Assembly: GCA_030737835.1 (NCBI GenBank)
Contig: CM060850.1
Coordinates: 20,490,216 to 20,554,215, forward strand
DNA length: 64,000 nucleotides
Origin: Acorus gramineus
Taxonomy: Eukaryota; Streptophyta; Magnoliopsida; Acorales; Acoraceae
Direction of reading: 5' to 3'
A program made the translations under genes and the position numbers. Shown here piece after piece: positions 46,245 through 58,303 of the stretch. A model generated the notes under the pieces. That model was not told where the DNA came from. It did not search any database and saw nothing but the letters and a program-made list of their open reading frames with translations. Numbering within the stretch: position 1 is the first letter of the stretch; the number at the start of each line of letters is the position of its first letter.

Positions 46245-47444
46245 GGATCGTTCTCCCCTTCGTTGGATCCGATGTAGGAACTTCTCGGGTTTTGCTGTCC
46301 TGACAGAGGGCTCCCATCCGTAGGTACCACCGATGCATTCGGAAGAGTACTGATCGTGGGAGTATACCAGGTAAAGGCTACCCGGGGAAAGGGCTACTGG
46401 CGGACCAAGGGTGTAGAGCGGTGAGTTGAGGAGATCGGGTTGTAGATACTACCCGGGAGAGGGTTAACGAATGATATCGCGAGCGTGGAATCGTTCTCCC
46501 CTTCGTTGGATCCGATGTAGGAACTCCCCGGCATTGGCTATACCTGTCAGAGGACTAGGCGGAGGCCACGAGGGTGGGAGAGGCTACCGGGTGGACCAGG
46601 GGTGTAGAGCAGTCTAAGTCTCTTCCCAAAGTCCCAAGATGTCTCCTTTCAGGAGTGAGGGTGTGGATGAGGCGAAGACACGTCGCCTCGTGACCCATTC
46701 GTTGTTCGACCGTTCCCATAGTTGTTGGGTCCGGTCTCCTGATCGATGTTGAAGGACATCGTTGGGCGATTATCTAGATGTAGATGATCCAGTAGTGTTG
46801 AGTAGACCAGTAAATCCGGGTCTCTTCGATCGACGGTATGGTCTCTCCCCATAAGTCCCAAAAGACTCCCTCCGGGAGTGAGGGTGGGGGTGAGGTTGGT
46901 CGTGCCGCCGCGTAACCCAGTGATCCATGGGTTTCTACCCATGTTTTCCTTGAAAGGGAATTGATTATGTATTGAACTGTAGAATGGTGATTGGTTTCCA
47001 GCCACTCACTGAGCTTGTAGCTCACCCCTCACATACTGTTTCTTTTCAGGGGCAGTGTTGGGCATGGAGCTGGAGCTTTCTTGTGGCGTGGTCTTATGGG
47101 CATGGAGCGTTCTGTCGGCGGGTGGCGAGTGCGAGGCTGTCAGCATTCCTAGAGTCATTTTATGCTTTGTAAATCGTGCATGTGACACAGGTTGTATTTT
47201 CTTTAGTCTAGACTTGGCTTTCACAAGACATTGATTGTGTGTTCGGGTCTGTAATAATGTTTTTGATTTACAGACATTGTTATATATTATGCTTCCGCTT
47301 TTCAGTCAGTTATCATTATCTTGCTTTGCTGCCTTGTGTATTGTTGTTGGTGTCCTTATTGACCTCAGGTATTGATAGCTGATATTTATTTTTGCCACGT
47401 CTCGGGGATAGCCGCCCTGGAGCATGACAAAGGGGTGATGTCCT

Positions 47445-50400
47445 TGTTGTGCCTGTGTCATTTGGAGCGCTCTGTTTGAAGATTTTGGGTACATAATTTT
47501 TTTCGTAAGTTATGTATTTTCAATTTGCCATTTGGATTTGATTTTGTAAAAATCCAAGATGAAGAGATTTAATTCTGATTTTATTATGAGATGTCCAGTT
47601 TTGAGTTGGATTTCGCACAGAGGTGGAATTAGATCAACTGGATTCTTGTAGTAAAAGTTACGGGTATTCTTCCAAGTGTACCCCGGGGATGGAAATTCTG
47701 GCAGCAGCCCTGTTCCATGTTTGGCTCTAAATTCGGAATAGCTGGAGAGGTTATTTGATCATGTCATAAACATAAAAGTTGTAGATAATCTTCTTAGCTT
47801 TCCATCAGTTTTGGAATTGAGCCATTCGGAGCTGTATCGAGGAAGTTATGGCTGTTCCAGTGAAGCTTGCGCAGAATTTCTAGTCGGAGGGCGACTTAGT
47901 AATTTTCCTTGATATTTGTGATAAATATCTCCTCTCTCTCTCCCTTCCCCTCTCACTTCCGACCAGAATTCTGGTCCCCCTTCTCTCTTTTCATTTGCAC
48001 CCCAAGTGTTTGATGATTTGTTTCAAAGAGAAGGAGGAGGTGGTGGTGGAGGTGGTGGTGGATCTTGGCTAGGTTTGGTTGTTGTTTGTTCTCCCCTCTC
48101 TCAAGCTCTCTTTGCATGATCTCCCCCCCTGTTTTTGCTGCCATAGAGGGCTGAAGAGGAGGCTGAGGAGGCTGAGTGGTGGTGGTGGTTCCGGGTGGCG
48201 GCGTTTCGGTGCGCGAAGGGCCCCGAACCTCCCCCTTTCTTTTCCCTCCCAAGGTGAGCTCCTCCCCTCCTTTTCTTGATTTTTTTGGCTTGATGGGTTG
48301 GTTGGGAGGTCATGCATGTTGGGTAGGTGTGTTAGGGAGTGTGTGAGGGGTTGGGATGGGTGAAAATGAGGTTAGAGTGGGCTGGGCGCGCGCTGGGCGT
48401 GGTCTGCGCGCGGGCGTGCGGGTACGCGCGGGTGCTGGCGTGAGCAGGGGTGCCAGCGGGGGTGCGCGCGGGCGCGCGCGTGCGGGCGGGGCGCCTGGGC
48501 ATGTGCCTAGGCGCTGGGCAGGGCACCTGGGCACTACGCCTGGGTGCTGGGCAGGGCGCCTGGGCATGCGCCTGGGCGCGGTGCTGGGGACCAGTGCGTG
48601 CGCGTGCGTGCGGTGCGTAGAGGCGCGCGGGTAGGCGCGCGGCAGTGCGCCGATGGTGCCGGGGTGTGTGCGTGCGTGCGCGTGCGGGGGGCACTGTGCG
48701 CGCAGGGCGAGCAGGCGGTGCGAGCGGGGAATGTGTGCGGGGCGCTGCGAGGGCGCGCGGGGTGCAGGCGCGGTGCGCGCGGGTGCACCCGGGGTGCGCG
48801 CGGGGCGAGGCACTGCGTGCGGGAGCGCGCGGGGTGCTCGCGGACCGGCGCAAGACGTGCGGGGATTCGCGGCGGTGCACCCGGGCGGTGGCCGGCCGTG
48901 CGGGTGGTTGCCGGGGGCCGTGCGGGTGGTTGCCGAGGCCGCGGGTAGTTGTTGGGGATGTGTTGGATGCTTGTTGTGCGTTTGGAGTGTTGGGTATTTT
49001 TAGTGTATTTTATGATATTTGTGGATTAATACTACCAAATAATGTCTGTCTTGCAGATCTAGACGGACGGTCGCGCGTCGACCCAGATACTGGTGAGTGG
49101 GACAATCCAACCCAGTAGAGAGGTGTTATACGCACTTGGGCGTATACCGACCTCTCCTGGGGCGCCATGGATGAATATTAACCTGCAATAATATGTATCC
49201 ATGTAAGCATGATTAATCTGTAGTATGCATGCCACCCTAGTATTTGTATGCTAGGGACTTTACCCTTAGGATATGCATATGAGCCTTGCAGCATGTCCCC
49301 TGTTTCCATGCTAGGAAACCCGACCTATGCATGTTTCCCATTAGTTTAAATTGTTAAATAAAATGTGATCATATGATTATTTGCCTGTCTTAGTGAATAT
49401 TATAGGGGAGGGGCCTCGCGAGGACAGCGGTGAGACCCGGGCTAGGGTACTCCGTGTTCCTTGTTTGGTTGTCGGGTATCCTATGTCGGGACCTCACGCT
49501 GCCCTCCCAAGGATCTTTCCCCCAATAATATTCCACCCTTGTTATTATATGATCTGTTTCCCCGCATCTTGGTTATGCGCCCTGGAGGAATTCTGAGGAA
49601 TTCATGACATCAGTAGAGTCTCCCTTCTCTGGATTAAAGGGCCTTGCGAAGTCAGCGTTGAGACCCGGGCTAGGGTACTCCGTGTTCCTTGTTTGGTTGT
49701 CGGGGTATCCTATATCGGGACCTCACGGTGCCCTCCCAAGGTTTCTTTTCTTTAGTTAAGGATTTCAGCGGATCCGAGTGGATCATATGCGATGGATAGG
49801 CTGTTCTGTTCCCTTCGTTGGATCCTGTAGAGACTGCCCCAGCGTTAGACAGGTTGTCCCGTGCAGGGGCTCCCACTAGTAGGCGCCTCCTGGTTTGATG
49901 AAGGACTGTGCTGAACATGGGAGTGGCCAAACAACCGCGGAGTGAGGAGAGACTATCGGTGGACCAAGGGTGACCAACAGCCTAGTCAGTCCCAAAATCC
50001 TATGTCACCCGTCGAGGGTGAGGGTGAGGGTGTAGTGGGTTGGCGATGAGCGACCTGCTAGTTTTGTTTATGGTTGATTGTAAGTCCCAATATCCTGAGT
50101 CCCTTGTTGAGGGGTAAGGGTGAGGGTATGATCTGGGTTATGGAAATTGTGAATTGAAATGGATTAATATGTTGTGGTCAATATTGTCTGTGATGCATGG
50201 GTTGTGCCGTTCACTGAGCGTGTGGCTCACCCCTCGCATATGTTTTTCGCCGGAGCTGGAGCCGGAGCAGCAGTTGGAGCTTTCCGAGGGATTTCTTCAG
50301 TAGCGGAGCAGCGCCACGTTCCGCGAGTGCCAGAGGTTATCAGCATCCCTTCTTGACTGTATGTATTTGATTTCCGTGCTTGGCACGTGTCTGTATATAT

Positions 50401-51280
50401 GTTCAGTTGTATTTGTGTATATTGGCTCTCACAGGACAGATGATTGAGTATCGAGTCTGTAGAATGTTTATTCACAGATTCAGTCTTTTGCTTCCGCATT
50501 AGGTGTATATATCATGTCAGCTTCTTGTCATTGTGTGTCATTCTGTTTATTGTGTATGATATATATTGTTGACCTCCTGTGTAGGTTTCTGATATGATAT
50601 ATATACATTTGCCGCGTCCCGGGGTTGGCCGCCCTGGGGCGTGACACTGGTTGTGGAATTGGGGTCTAAGGATGATTATTAGATTAGTATGTCCCAATAT
50701 CCTAAGTCACCTATTGAGGGGTGAGGGTGAGGGTGTGGTGGTTCGGCGATGTACGAACCACTGGGTTTATGTTGTTATGCCACTTTGAGGCTGGATTGTA
50801 TGTTTGTGGTTAATATAAATTATGGTGCATGGGTTGTGCTATTCACTGAGCGTGTGGCTCACCCCTCGCATAATTATTATTCTCCAGTATTATCTGAGCC
50901 GGACTTGAAGGAGGAGCTCCCCGAGGGATTTCATCAGTAGCGGAGTAGCGCTACGTCCCGCGAGTACCAGAGGTTATCAGCACCCCTTTTTTATTGTATG
51001 TATTATATTCCGTGCTTGGGCACGCAGTTGTATTTTATTTGGATGTCTTTGTATATATTGGCTCTCACAGGACAGATGATTGTGTATCGAGTCTGTAGTA
51101 TGTTTTATTTACAGATTCAGTCTTTCGCTTCCGCATTTGGTGTATATATCATATCAGCCTCTTTGTTGTCTGTGTGTCATTCTAGTTGCTTGTTTATGGT
51201 ATATTATTGACCTCCTGTGTAGATTCTGATATTATATATACACTTGCCGCGTCAGGGGACGGCCGCCCTGGGGCGTGACA
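47445..51280 (+). repeat. mosaic family-E/A solo LTR (E2) with tandem 3' end
   Basis: The 5' part (47445 to about 48900) is family E. From the micro-exon onward (49057-49092, 36 nt, acceptor CTTGCAG, donor GTGAGT) it matches family A. Donor 1 is CCAAG/GTGAGC at 48254, and the CpG-rich domain is about 48380-48940. The module GAGACCCGGGCTAGGG occurs twice (49430, 49660). The LTR 3' end occurs twice: ending GGGGCGTGACA at 50646, and again after a 36-bp spacer at 50683-51280. Flanking GTCCT and GTCTT (4 of 5) fit a decayed target duplication, and the flanks join into sequence matching 29544. Confidence 0.85.
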
Positions 51281-53609
51281 GTCTTCTTCCAGCCTTCCTA
51301 CTCAGGATTAAGGGGCTTTGCGGGGTCATCGTTGAGACCCGGGCTAGAGTACTCCGTGTTCCTTGTTTGGTTGTCGGGATATCCTATATCGGGACCTCAT
51401 GGTGCCCTCCCAAGGTTTCTTTTCCCAGTCAAGGAATACCTTTGAAGCATCTATTACATGATTGATTTTTCCTCTCACTTGGAAGGTGCTGTAGCGAGTG
51501 GTGATGTGTACGATCAGGATTGGGTACATCCTATTGTAGCTTGGTGGGCGATCGCTTGTGGACTGGGTTCCATAGTGGCATCTGGAGTCGCTTCGATATA
51601 TCATTGTGCGTTGTAGCTGCCCGGTTGAGGCCAGAGCCCTGTGAGGTGCTCCCATATACTATGCTTGTTGGTGCACCCATATGGTAGAGATAGTGGGCAT
51701 GGGAGGCTACCAGGTAGAGGCCACACCAGGAGAGTGATACTGGATGATGTCGAGAGCATGGACTCCCTGTGATGAATCTGCCCATTGAGTGCAGGATGCT
51801 GGAGTTTCAATGGTTGTAGTAGGGCGACCTATCTCTGGCGGCATGTGAAGCACAGTTGTGGATACTGTCGCGTTTTGCCCCACATTGGTCGCAAATAAGG
51901 AGACGCGATGCTAGCGTTCGTGATGGGACTCAACCGCCCTATCAGATAGATGACGTCGCATAGGCATTGTCGAGGTTCGACGACCCCTTATTGCGTGTCT
52001 TGTGGATTAAGTGCGGTTGAGTGGCTTACCAAGCGTGTAAGTGTCATCATGAGCGCCAGCCATGCTCGAGGAGCAGAATCTGGACTTAATTGTTCGTGGT
52101 GTTGTTTTGATCTCCCCGTGGAGGTTGAAGATCAATTACCCTTGCCGCGAATCGATGATCTGTTTGACCAGCTCTGGGAGCCAGTGTCTTCTCTTAGATC
52201 GATCTTCGCACAAGGGTACCACAAGTCAGAGATCCGGGAGTTAGACATCCCGTAGATGGCCTTTCGTGACCGTTCAGGCACTACGAGTTTTAAGTACTGC
52301 TGTCGGGGTTGACGAATGCGCCGGATGCCTTCGTGGATCTCAAAAGTTTTATTGGGCTTCCGTGGACTACTTTGGGGTAGTCTTCATTGAGATTGCTAGT
52401 GGTGCGATGAAAGAAACAAAAGGCGATATGGGTGACCTTGTTTCCCCAGGTTGGCATGCCCTCAGGCAAAGTTTGAGAATCATCATCGCGTTGGAAAGCG
52501 TCAGTCCATGGAGATTCCTCAGTGGACGTGGGAGTGGGTTATCAGGAATTGTTGCGGACTCGCTAATGTCATGTTCGGGTCATGACGCCGTCTAGGTGAT
52601 CATTGACCGACTGACTAAGTCCGCGCTTCCCTCCCTATCTGACTGATTGAGTCTCTGGACACTTTGATGTGGGTTTTCACCTTCGCGATTGTTTATCTTC
52701 ATGGCACTCCGGTCGGCGCTATTTTCGGTTGAGACGCGAGGGTTACTTTGAGGTTGTGGTGCAGCCTTGGCAGGCTTTGGCGCGAGCCTCCATTTAAGTA
52801 TAGCGTTTCATCACCGATGGACAGCCAGACAAAGGGGACGATTCAGACCTTGGAGGACATGCTAAGTGCCTGCGTGCTCGATGATGAGGGCAGTTGGGTG
52901 AGGCACCACCCATTTGTTGGGGTATGCCTGCAAGACGACTGCCATTCGAGCATCCAGATGGACCTGAAAAAGGCACTCTACAGGCGCAGTTTTATACCTC
53001 CCTTGTGTTGGGACGGTTGAGGAGCGCCAGTTGGAGGGGCCACAAGTTATTTATTTGACCTTGCAGTGGCCAGGTTGGTTCATGTGTGCATCCGCACCTC
53101 CCAGAACCGACAGAAGGGCTACGCAGGTCATCGTCGCCAGGAGCTTACCTTCGGGTTTGGCGACTATGTTTTCCTAAAGGTGTCCGGGTTTAAGGGCACC
53201 CTCCGTTTCGACGTTCGGGGCAAGCTGAGTCGGCCCTTCATCAGACCGGGTCTCGTCTTTGAGTGGATTGGGGAGGTGGCTTGACATGTAGCCTTTCCCC
53301 CACAGCTGGCTCATGCCCACGACGTCGTCCTTGTCTCAGGGCTGAGGCGTTATGTCCACGATCCTGCTCATGTCATTCCGTTCGACCGCCTCATCCTCGG
53401 GCTGGATTTGTCGTTCGTGGAGCAGTGGATCGAGATCAAGGACCATCATGAGAAGAGGCTCCACGCTAAGACCGTTTCTTTGATTACAGTGTGTCGGTAG
53501 CGCCAGTCTGGTGCATGGACCACTTGGAAGCAAAAGGTCTATGCATGATACTTGCTATATTCAGTCTCCCCTTTGGGTTTTCTTAAATTTCGAGGACTAA
53601 ATTTCCTAA
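51281..53609 (+). pseudogene. family-B pol remnant (RT, integrase, C-terminal region)
   Basis: 51281-51440 is non-coding and matches the LTR-like tract of element A. RT traces begin near 52130 (LPLPRIDDLFDQLWEP, then EIRELDIP). Integrase traces follow (GHDAV*VIIDRLTKSA at about 52590, TIQTLEDMLSACVLDDEGSW at about 52840, HSSIQM at about 52945). Then the C-terminal domain (RRQELTFGFGDYVFLKVS, about 53130), ending in IEIKDHHEKRLHAKTVSLIT. Frameshifts and stops occur throughout, and RNase H is not recognisable. Order and family match a Tekay-like chromovirus. Confidence 0.85.
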
Positions 53610-53619
53610 GGGGGGAGAA
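53610..53619 (+). other. polypurine tract of element B
   Basis: GGGGGGAGAA directly before the 3' LTR start TGTTATGC. Confidence 0.85.
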
Positions 53620-56600
53620 TGTTATGCTTGGAGCCATTTTGGTTAAGCCTTGGTCACCTTTGTGCGCCATTCAGGGCCTTTTTCTTTTTCGATCTGAGTC
53701 GCTAAAATTTTGGCTTTTAGCCACCTACGGGAATTCTAACTGCATATTATGGGTCCTGGTACCGTTTAGTACTACCCATAAAAATTTCATCGAATTCCGG
53801 TAACGTTTTGAAAAATATGCAGTTCTGAACCGTATCCGGGTTTTAAGAGTTCCTGGTTGGTTGAATAGTGTGAGATATTTTGGGGATGTGGTGACCTTTG
53901 GTAACCTTACCCCTACCTTGCTTAGGGATGAAGAAACCTTTGGTTATTTGATATGTGAGTGGGTGAGCCTAACCCTAACCTTACCCCCCACTTAAGGTCA
54001 CCCCTAGGCACTATTTGGGCATGAAAATGACTTTTTTGCCCTCTCTCTCTCCCCCTCTCTCCCATTTCGTGGAACACCTTCTCTCCCTCTCTTGGTCTCT
54101 TTTTTTTCTCCTCTTTGTGTGTGAAGGAGGAGGAAGAAGCAATTGAAGGAAAGATGAAGAAGAAGCACAAGAAAGAGTGAGAAAGGGTGAGTATGTGTTG
54201 TTGTTGTTGTTGTTGTTGTTTCTCTTCTCTCTATCCCCTTCTCATGCCCCTTTGCACCCCTGTTTTCTGCCATGAAGGGCTTGAGGAGATGCTGATGAGG
54301 TGGTGGTAGTGGTGGTGGTGGTTGAGGTGGTCGTGGGTGTGTCGAGAACCCCGCATCTCCCCATTTCCCTCCCCCTGTTTTGGTAAGGCAGCACTCTGTA
54401 TTTTAAAGATCTCAGTGCATCTAGTATTTAGAGACACAGTTTTAGGATTATGTCTGCATATGATATGATCATCTATGTGTCTAGTTATTATATATGAAAT
54501 TTGGGATCATTATGATATATGTGGTGTATGTTAGAACCTGTTTTGCATGTCCTATCCAGATTCACGTAGGAATTGATCTGTTTTAGGAAGTGATTTATTT
54601 CGGGCTTGTAGAGGCAAACTTAGGTTCTAATGTCTTCATAGATTATGATCCCAGCATATCAGAGAATGTGCACGTTTTATTTCATAATTTTTGGAAGTGT
54701 ATTGGGTGTTGTGGAGATCAATTAGTAGGTCTGGTTGCAGCAGGTTTGGCGATTTTGTTTGGTTGAGTGTTAAGGAGTTGTTTGCATGTGTCTTGTGTGA
54801 TAATATGGAAGTATCAGGGGTTAGGATCTTCATGAAGTAGGCTTATATGTGTGATAGGAGGTTCAGAATTTAATTATGAATCATTGGTTGTGTTTTGCAG
54901 ATCTCGTAGACCGGACGCGCGGCGATCCGGGTATCGGTGAGTGGTTTGATCCAACCCTTCGGGAAGCATTGGATGCACGTAGTCGTGCGTCACGCATCCG
55001 TTGGGCAACCTGACTATACTACTTATCTAAATAAGTAGAATGGTCATGTCTAACTCATAATATGTTAGATATCTTGCATGCTAGGCTTATATTGCATGTA
55101 TTGTATCCATGTATGAATGACTGTATCGCATGCGCCCCTCTAGTATGGGCATGTATTCTGTAATGTATATAGATGTATAGAATATGACATGCCTTAAGTA
55201 GTATTGTAATACTACTCCCACCATATTAATTGGGATATCCAGCATGATTAAGTCTGGGTTAATAACGGGCACCTGCCTAATATTCCCTTGCGATAAGACT
55301 CGAGGGCGTGGTGTAGTTGTTGCGCCCATGCTAATGGGGCAAGGCTATGACCAACTTTATGAGATGATGATCTCTCTCGCCCTCTCCCTCTGCACGAACT
55401 GAGTAAGTAGATGCGATTTCCTACTCGACTCAGGTTCATTTGGAATATTGGCATGCACCTGTTAAGTGCTCGAGATTTGCACTTGACCCTTACCTTTTAA
55501 GTTGGTGATATCCAACGCATGCTTAAGTTAGGCCTTGTGTGCTTATGTGATTAATGGCCATGTATGCATGTTGTATGATTTATTATGATGTAAATCCATG
55601 TTAGGGAGTATCCCTATAATTATTTGATAGGTTATCGTGCATGTAGTTCATGTACATAACTAAGATATAATTCTCCTGGATATATATGCGCATGTTAAAA
55701 CTGATTAGGCCTATCTGAAATAGGCGTGGGCATGACCCGTTGTTGGGTTGTACCTTATTAGTTAGAGTGCTAGCGATGTAATCGCCCCCGTGCATCCGAG
55801 CGATGCACTCGTTTGGAATTCAGGAGAATTCATTATCTTATCGGTTTTGTTAAGCCGGTAGTTGTGGCATTAAGCTAGGCCTACCCGTGTTAGGCGTGTA
55901 TATGAACCGCCTGTTGGGTTATGTGCCTTGGGATTATTTCTGCGTGAGAGCAGAGGCAACCCCCCTTGTGTTCGAGCGACGCAACCGTGTGGGAGTACAA
56001 TAGTATTTGATATCATTGATATGTTATTATTGAGAGTAGTTGTATTTCCATTGGGTTCGGTTTACGGACATGGAATGTTTACTCCCAATGTCGTCCGTGT
56101 TGAACAGGCCCGTGTTGTAGTTATCGTGACAGAGGGCTCCCATCTGTAGGTACCACCGATGCGTTCGGGAGCGTACTGATCGTGGGAGTGTACCAGGTAG
56201 AGGCTACCCAGGAGAGGGCTAACGAATGATATTGCGAGCGTGGAATTGTTCTCCCCTTCGTTGGATCCGATGTAGGAACTTCCCGGTGTTGGAAAAGCTG
56301 TCCTGACAGAGGGCTCCCATCCGTAGGTACCACCGAGGCGTTCAGAAGCGTACTGATCGTGGGAGTATACCAGGTAGTGACTACCCGGGAAAGGGTTACC
56401 GGTGGACCAAGGGTGTAGAGGAGTCTAATCTCTCCAAAATTCCTATGTCACCTTTAAAGGGTGAGGGTGAGGATGAGGTGAAGACACGTCGCCGCGTGAC
56501 CCATTCGTGGTTCGTCCGTTCCCATAGTTGTTGGGTCCGGTTGCGTATCGATGCTCAAAGACATCGTTGGGCAGTTATCTCGATGTAGATGATCCAGTAG

Positions 56601-57352
56601 TGTTGTGTAGACCAGTAATTCTGGGTCTCGTCGACCAACGGTATGGTCTCTCCCCAAGAGACCCAAGAGTCTCCCTCCGGGAGTGAGGGCGAGGGTGAGG
56701 TTGGTGATTCAATAGTGTTTTCTGGACCAGTAATTCTGCGTCTCTTCGACCAACGGTATGGTCTCTCCCCAAAAGTCCCAAGAGTCTTCCTCCGGGAGTG
56801 AGGGTGAGGGTGAGGTTGGTCGCGCCGCCGCGTGACCTTGTTATCCATGGGTTTCCACCCATGTTTTCCTTGAAAGGAAATTGCTTTAGTATTGAACTGT
56901 TGTATGGTGATTGGTTTCCAGCCACTCATTGAGCTTGTAGCTCACCCCTCGCATATTGTTTCTTTTCAGGGGCAGTGTTGGGCGTGGAGCTGGAGCTTTT
57001 CTGTGGCGTGGTCTTATGGGCGTGGAGCGTTCTTCCGGCGGGTGGCGAGTGCGAGGCTGTCAGCAATCCTAGAGTCATTTTATGTATTGTAAATCGTGCA
57101 TGTGGTACAGGTTGTATTTTATTTGGTCTAGACTTGGCTCTCACAGGACAGTGATTGTGTATTCGAGTCTGTAATAATGTTTTTGGTTTACAGACATTGT
57201 TTATATATTATGCTTCCGCTTTTCAGTCAGTTATCATTATCCTTGCTTTGCCACCTTGTGTGTTGTTGTTGGAGTCTTTATTGTCCTCAGGTATTGATAG
57301 CTGATATTTCATTATTGCCACGTCTCGGGGACGGCCGCCCTGGGGCGTGACA
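53620..57352 (+). repeat. family-B 3' LTR (3733 bp)
   Basis: Near-copy of 33536-37292. Donor TTTTG/GTAAGG at 54383, intron 1 54383-54900, micro-exon 54901-54936 (36 nt), donor GTGAGT at 54937, and the same tandem duplications near 56120-56350 and 56600-56815. CATTGAGCTTGTAGCTCACC is at 56926, followed by TCTTTTCAG ending 56969. Ends CTGGGGCGTGACA, then ACAGG. Confidence 0.94.
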
Positions 57353-57357
57353 ACAGG

Positions 57358-57783
57358 AGAAACCCCATTTTCCCTGGCCTTTGGGGTAGAGGCTGTAATT
57401 CTTATAGAGCTCGGGATCCCAACCTTTCAGACCGAGAACTTTGAGTCACGTGCTAATGAAGAAGTTCTCACATCCGACCTGGACCTATGGGACGAGTGAA
57501 GGGAAGCGGCTTCCATCAGAATGGCGAACTACCAGAACCAGATTGCTCGAAGCTACAACAAGAGAGTTTCGTGACGAAGCTTTCGAATCGGAGACCTGGT
57601 CTTACAAGAGGTATTCCCCGAATCCTGAAAGCGATCTAATGGTAAGCTTGGACCTAGTTGGGAGGGACCATATAAGGTCACCGGGCTGGGTCCAAAAGGG
57701 GCTTACTATTTTGAACGAATGAATGGAGAGGCACTTATTAGGCCTTGCAGTGTAATGCACTTAAAAAGTACTACTTTTGAAAT
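57358..57783 (+). pseudogene. element C integrase C-terminal part
   Basis: Continues 33424-33535. ETPFSLAFGVEAVILIELG appears with small changes, then NEEVLTSDLDLWDE*REAA, MANYQNQIARSYNKRV, FRIGDLVLQEV, GPYKV, GAYYFERMNGEALIRP and a final HLKKYYF. This is the C-terminal part of a Tat/Retand gypsy integrase. A TGA interrupts it near 57499 and single-base shifts occur (near 57570 and 57620). Confidence 0.85.
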
Positions 57784-58300
57784 AAAAGTTTTTCTCTTGG
57801 TTTCTATTCAACTCATTGTGTTCATTTTATGTGAATGAAAGCCCGTTCGAGGTCACACGTGAACTTGGTTTCAAATAACACTCTAAGGAAAAGAGGTCGC
57901 GAATAGACCCAGTTCAGGTCAATTGGATGAGCACTCTTCGTGAAAGAGGTCGCGCTGGGGACGCCCCATTCATCGATTAAGCACTTAAGTAAAAGGCATA
58001 AAAATGTGGAATGCCTAGGCTACACTCACGGGATGCGATCGTTAGGAAGTACAAGCTTCCCCTATGCCCACTGGGTCTCAAAGAGCCAAGGCTCTACAAC
58101 AAACCTTTGGAGGTCGCGATGAAAGGATAAACAAAGTTAGTCCACTAAAAAAAGAATGAGCTTAAATTCTAAAAAGGCATGTCCCTATTATCCTAACGAA
58201 TAGCACTCCAACCACAAGCATACACATCATGCAGACAAGCAAAAAAATGAACAGGCATGAAAAAGACAAGTCGTTTAAGAAAACATTGTTCTTTACAAAA
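57784..58300 (+). other. element C non-coding region between pol and antisense ORF
   Basis: No ORF is recognisable. In Tat-type elements a long non-coding stretch separates pol from the 3' antisense ORF. Confidence 0.55.
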
Positions 58301-58303
58301 TGT

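Larger units (their letters stand above)
37702..47429 (+). repeat. family-E solo LTR (E1), split by two family-A solo LTRs
   Basis: Starts TGTTGTGCCTGTGTCATTTG, ends CCTGGAGCATGACA, flanked by AAGGG on both sides (37697-37701, 47430-47434). Without A6 and A4 it is about 3.49 kb. Donor CAAAG/GTGAGC at 41425, CpG-rich domain at about 41560-41960, micro-exon 42030-42068 (39 nt, the only one not 36), donor GTGAGT at 42069. Its 3' third resembles family B (CACTGAGCTTGTAGCTCACC at 47004). No internal region remains, so it is a solo LTR from recombination. Confidence 0.9.
33536..57352 (+). mobile_element. Ty3/gypsy element of family B with nested solo LTRs
   Basis: Flanked by the 5-bp duplication ACAGG. 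LTRs are 33536-37292 and 53620-57352. The internal part is a primer site at 37298, a degraded gag start (37408-37701), a pol remnant (51281-53609) and a polypurine tract. Two family-E solo LTRs interrupt it (37702-47429 and 47445-51280). The two B LTRs differ by only a few percent by eye, so B is moderately young although its genes are ruined. Confidence 0.92.

Noticed and set aside
52266-53020. Host genes near 52-53 kb
   Set aside because: Fragments match gypsy RT and integrase motifs in shifting frames, so they belong to element B.
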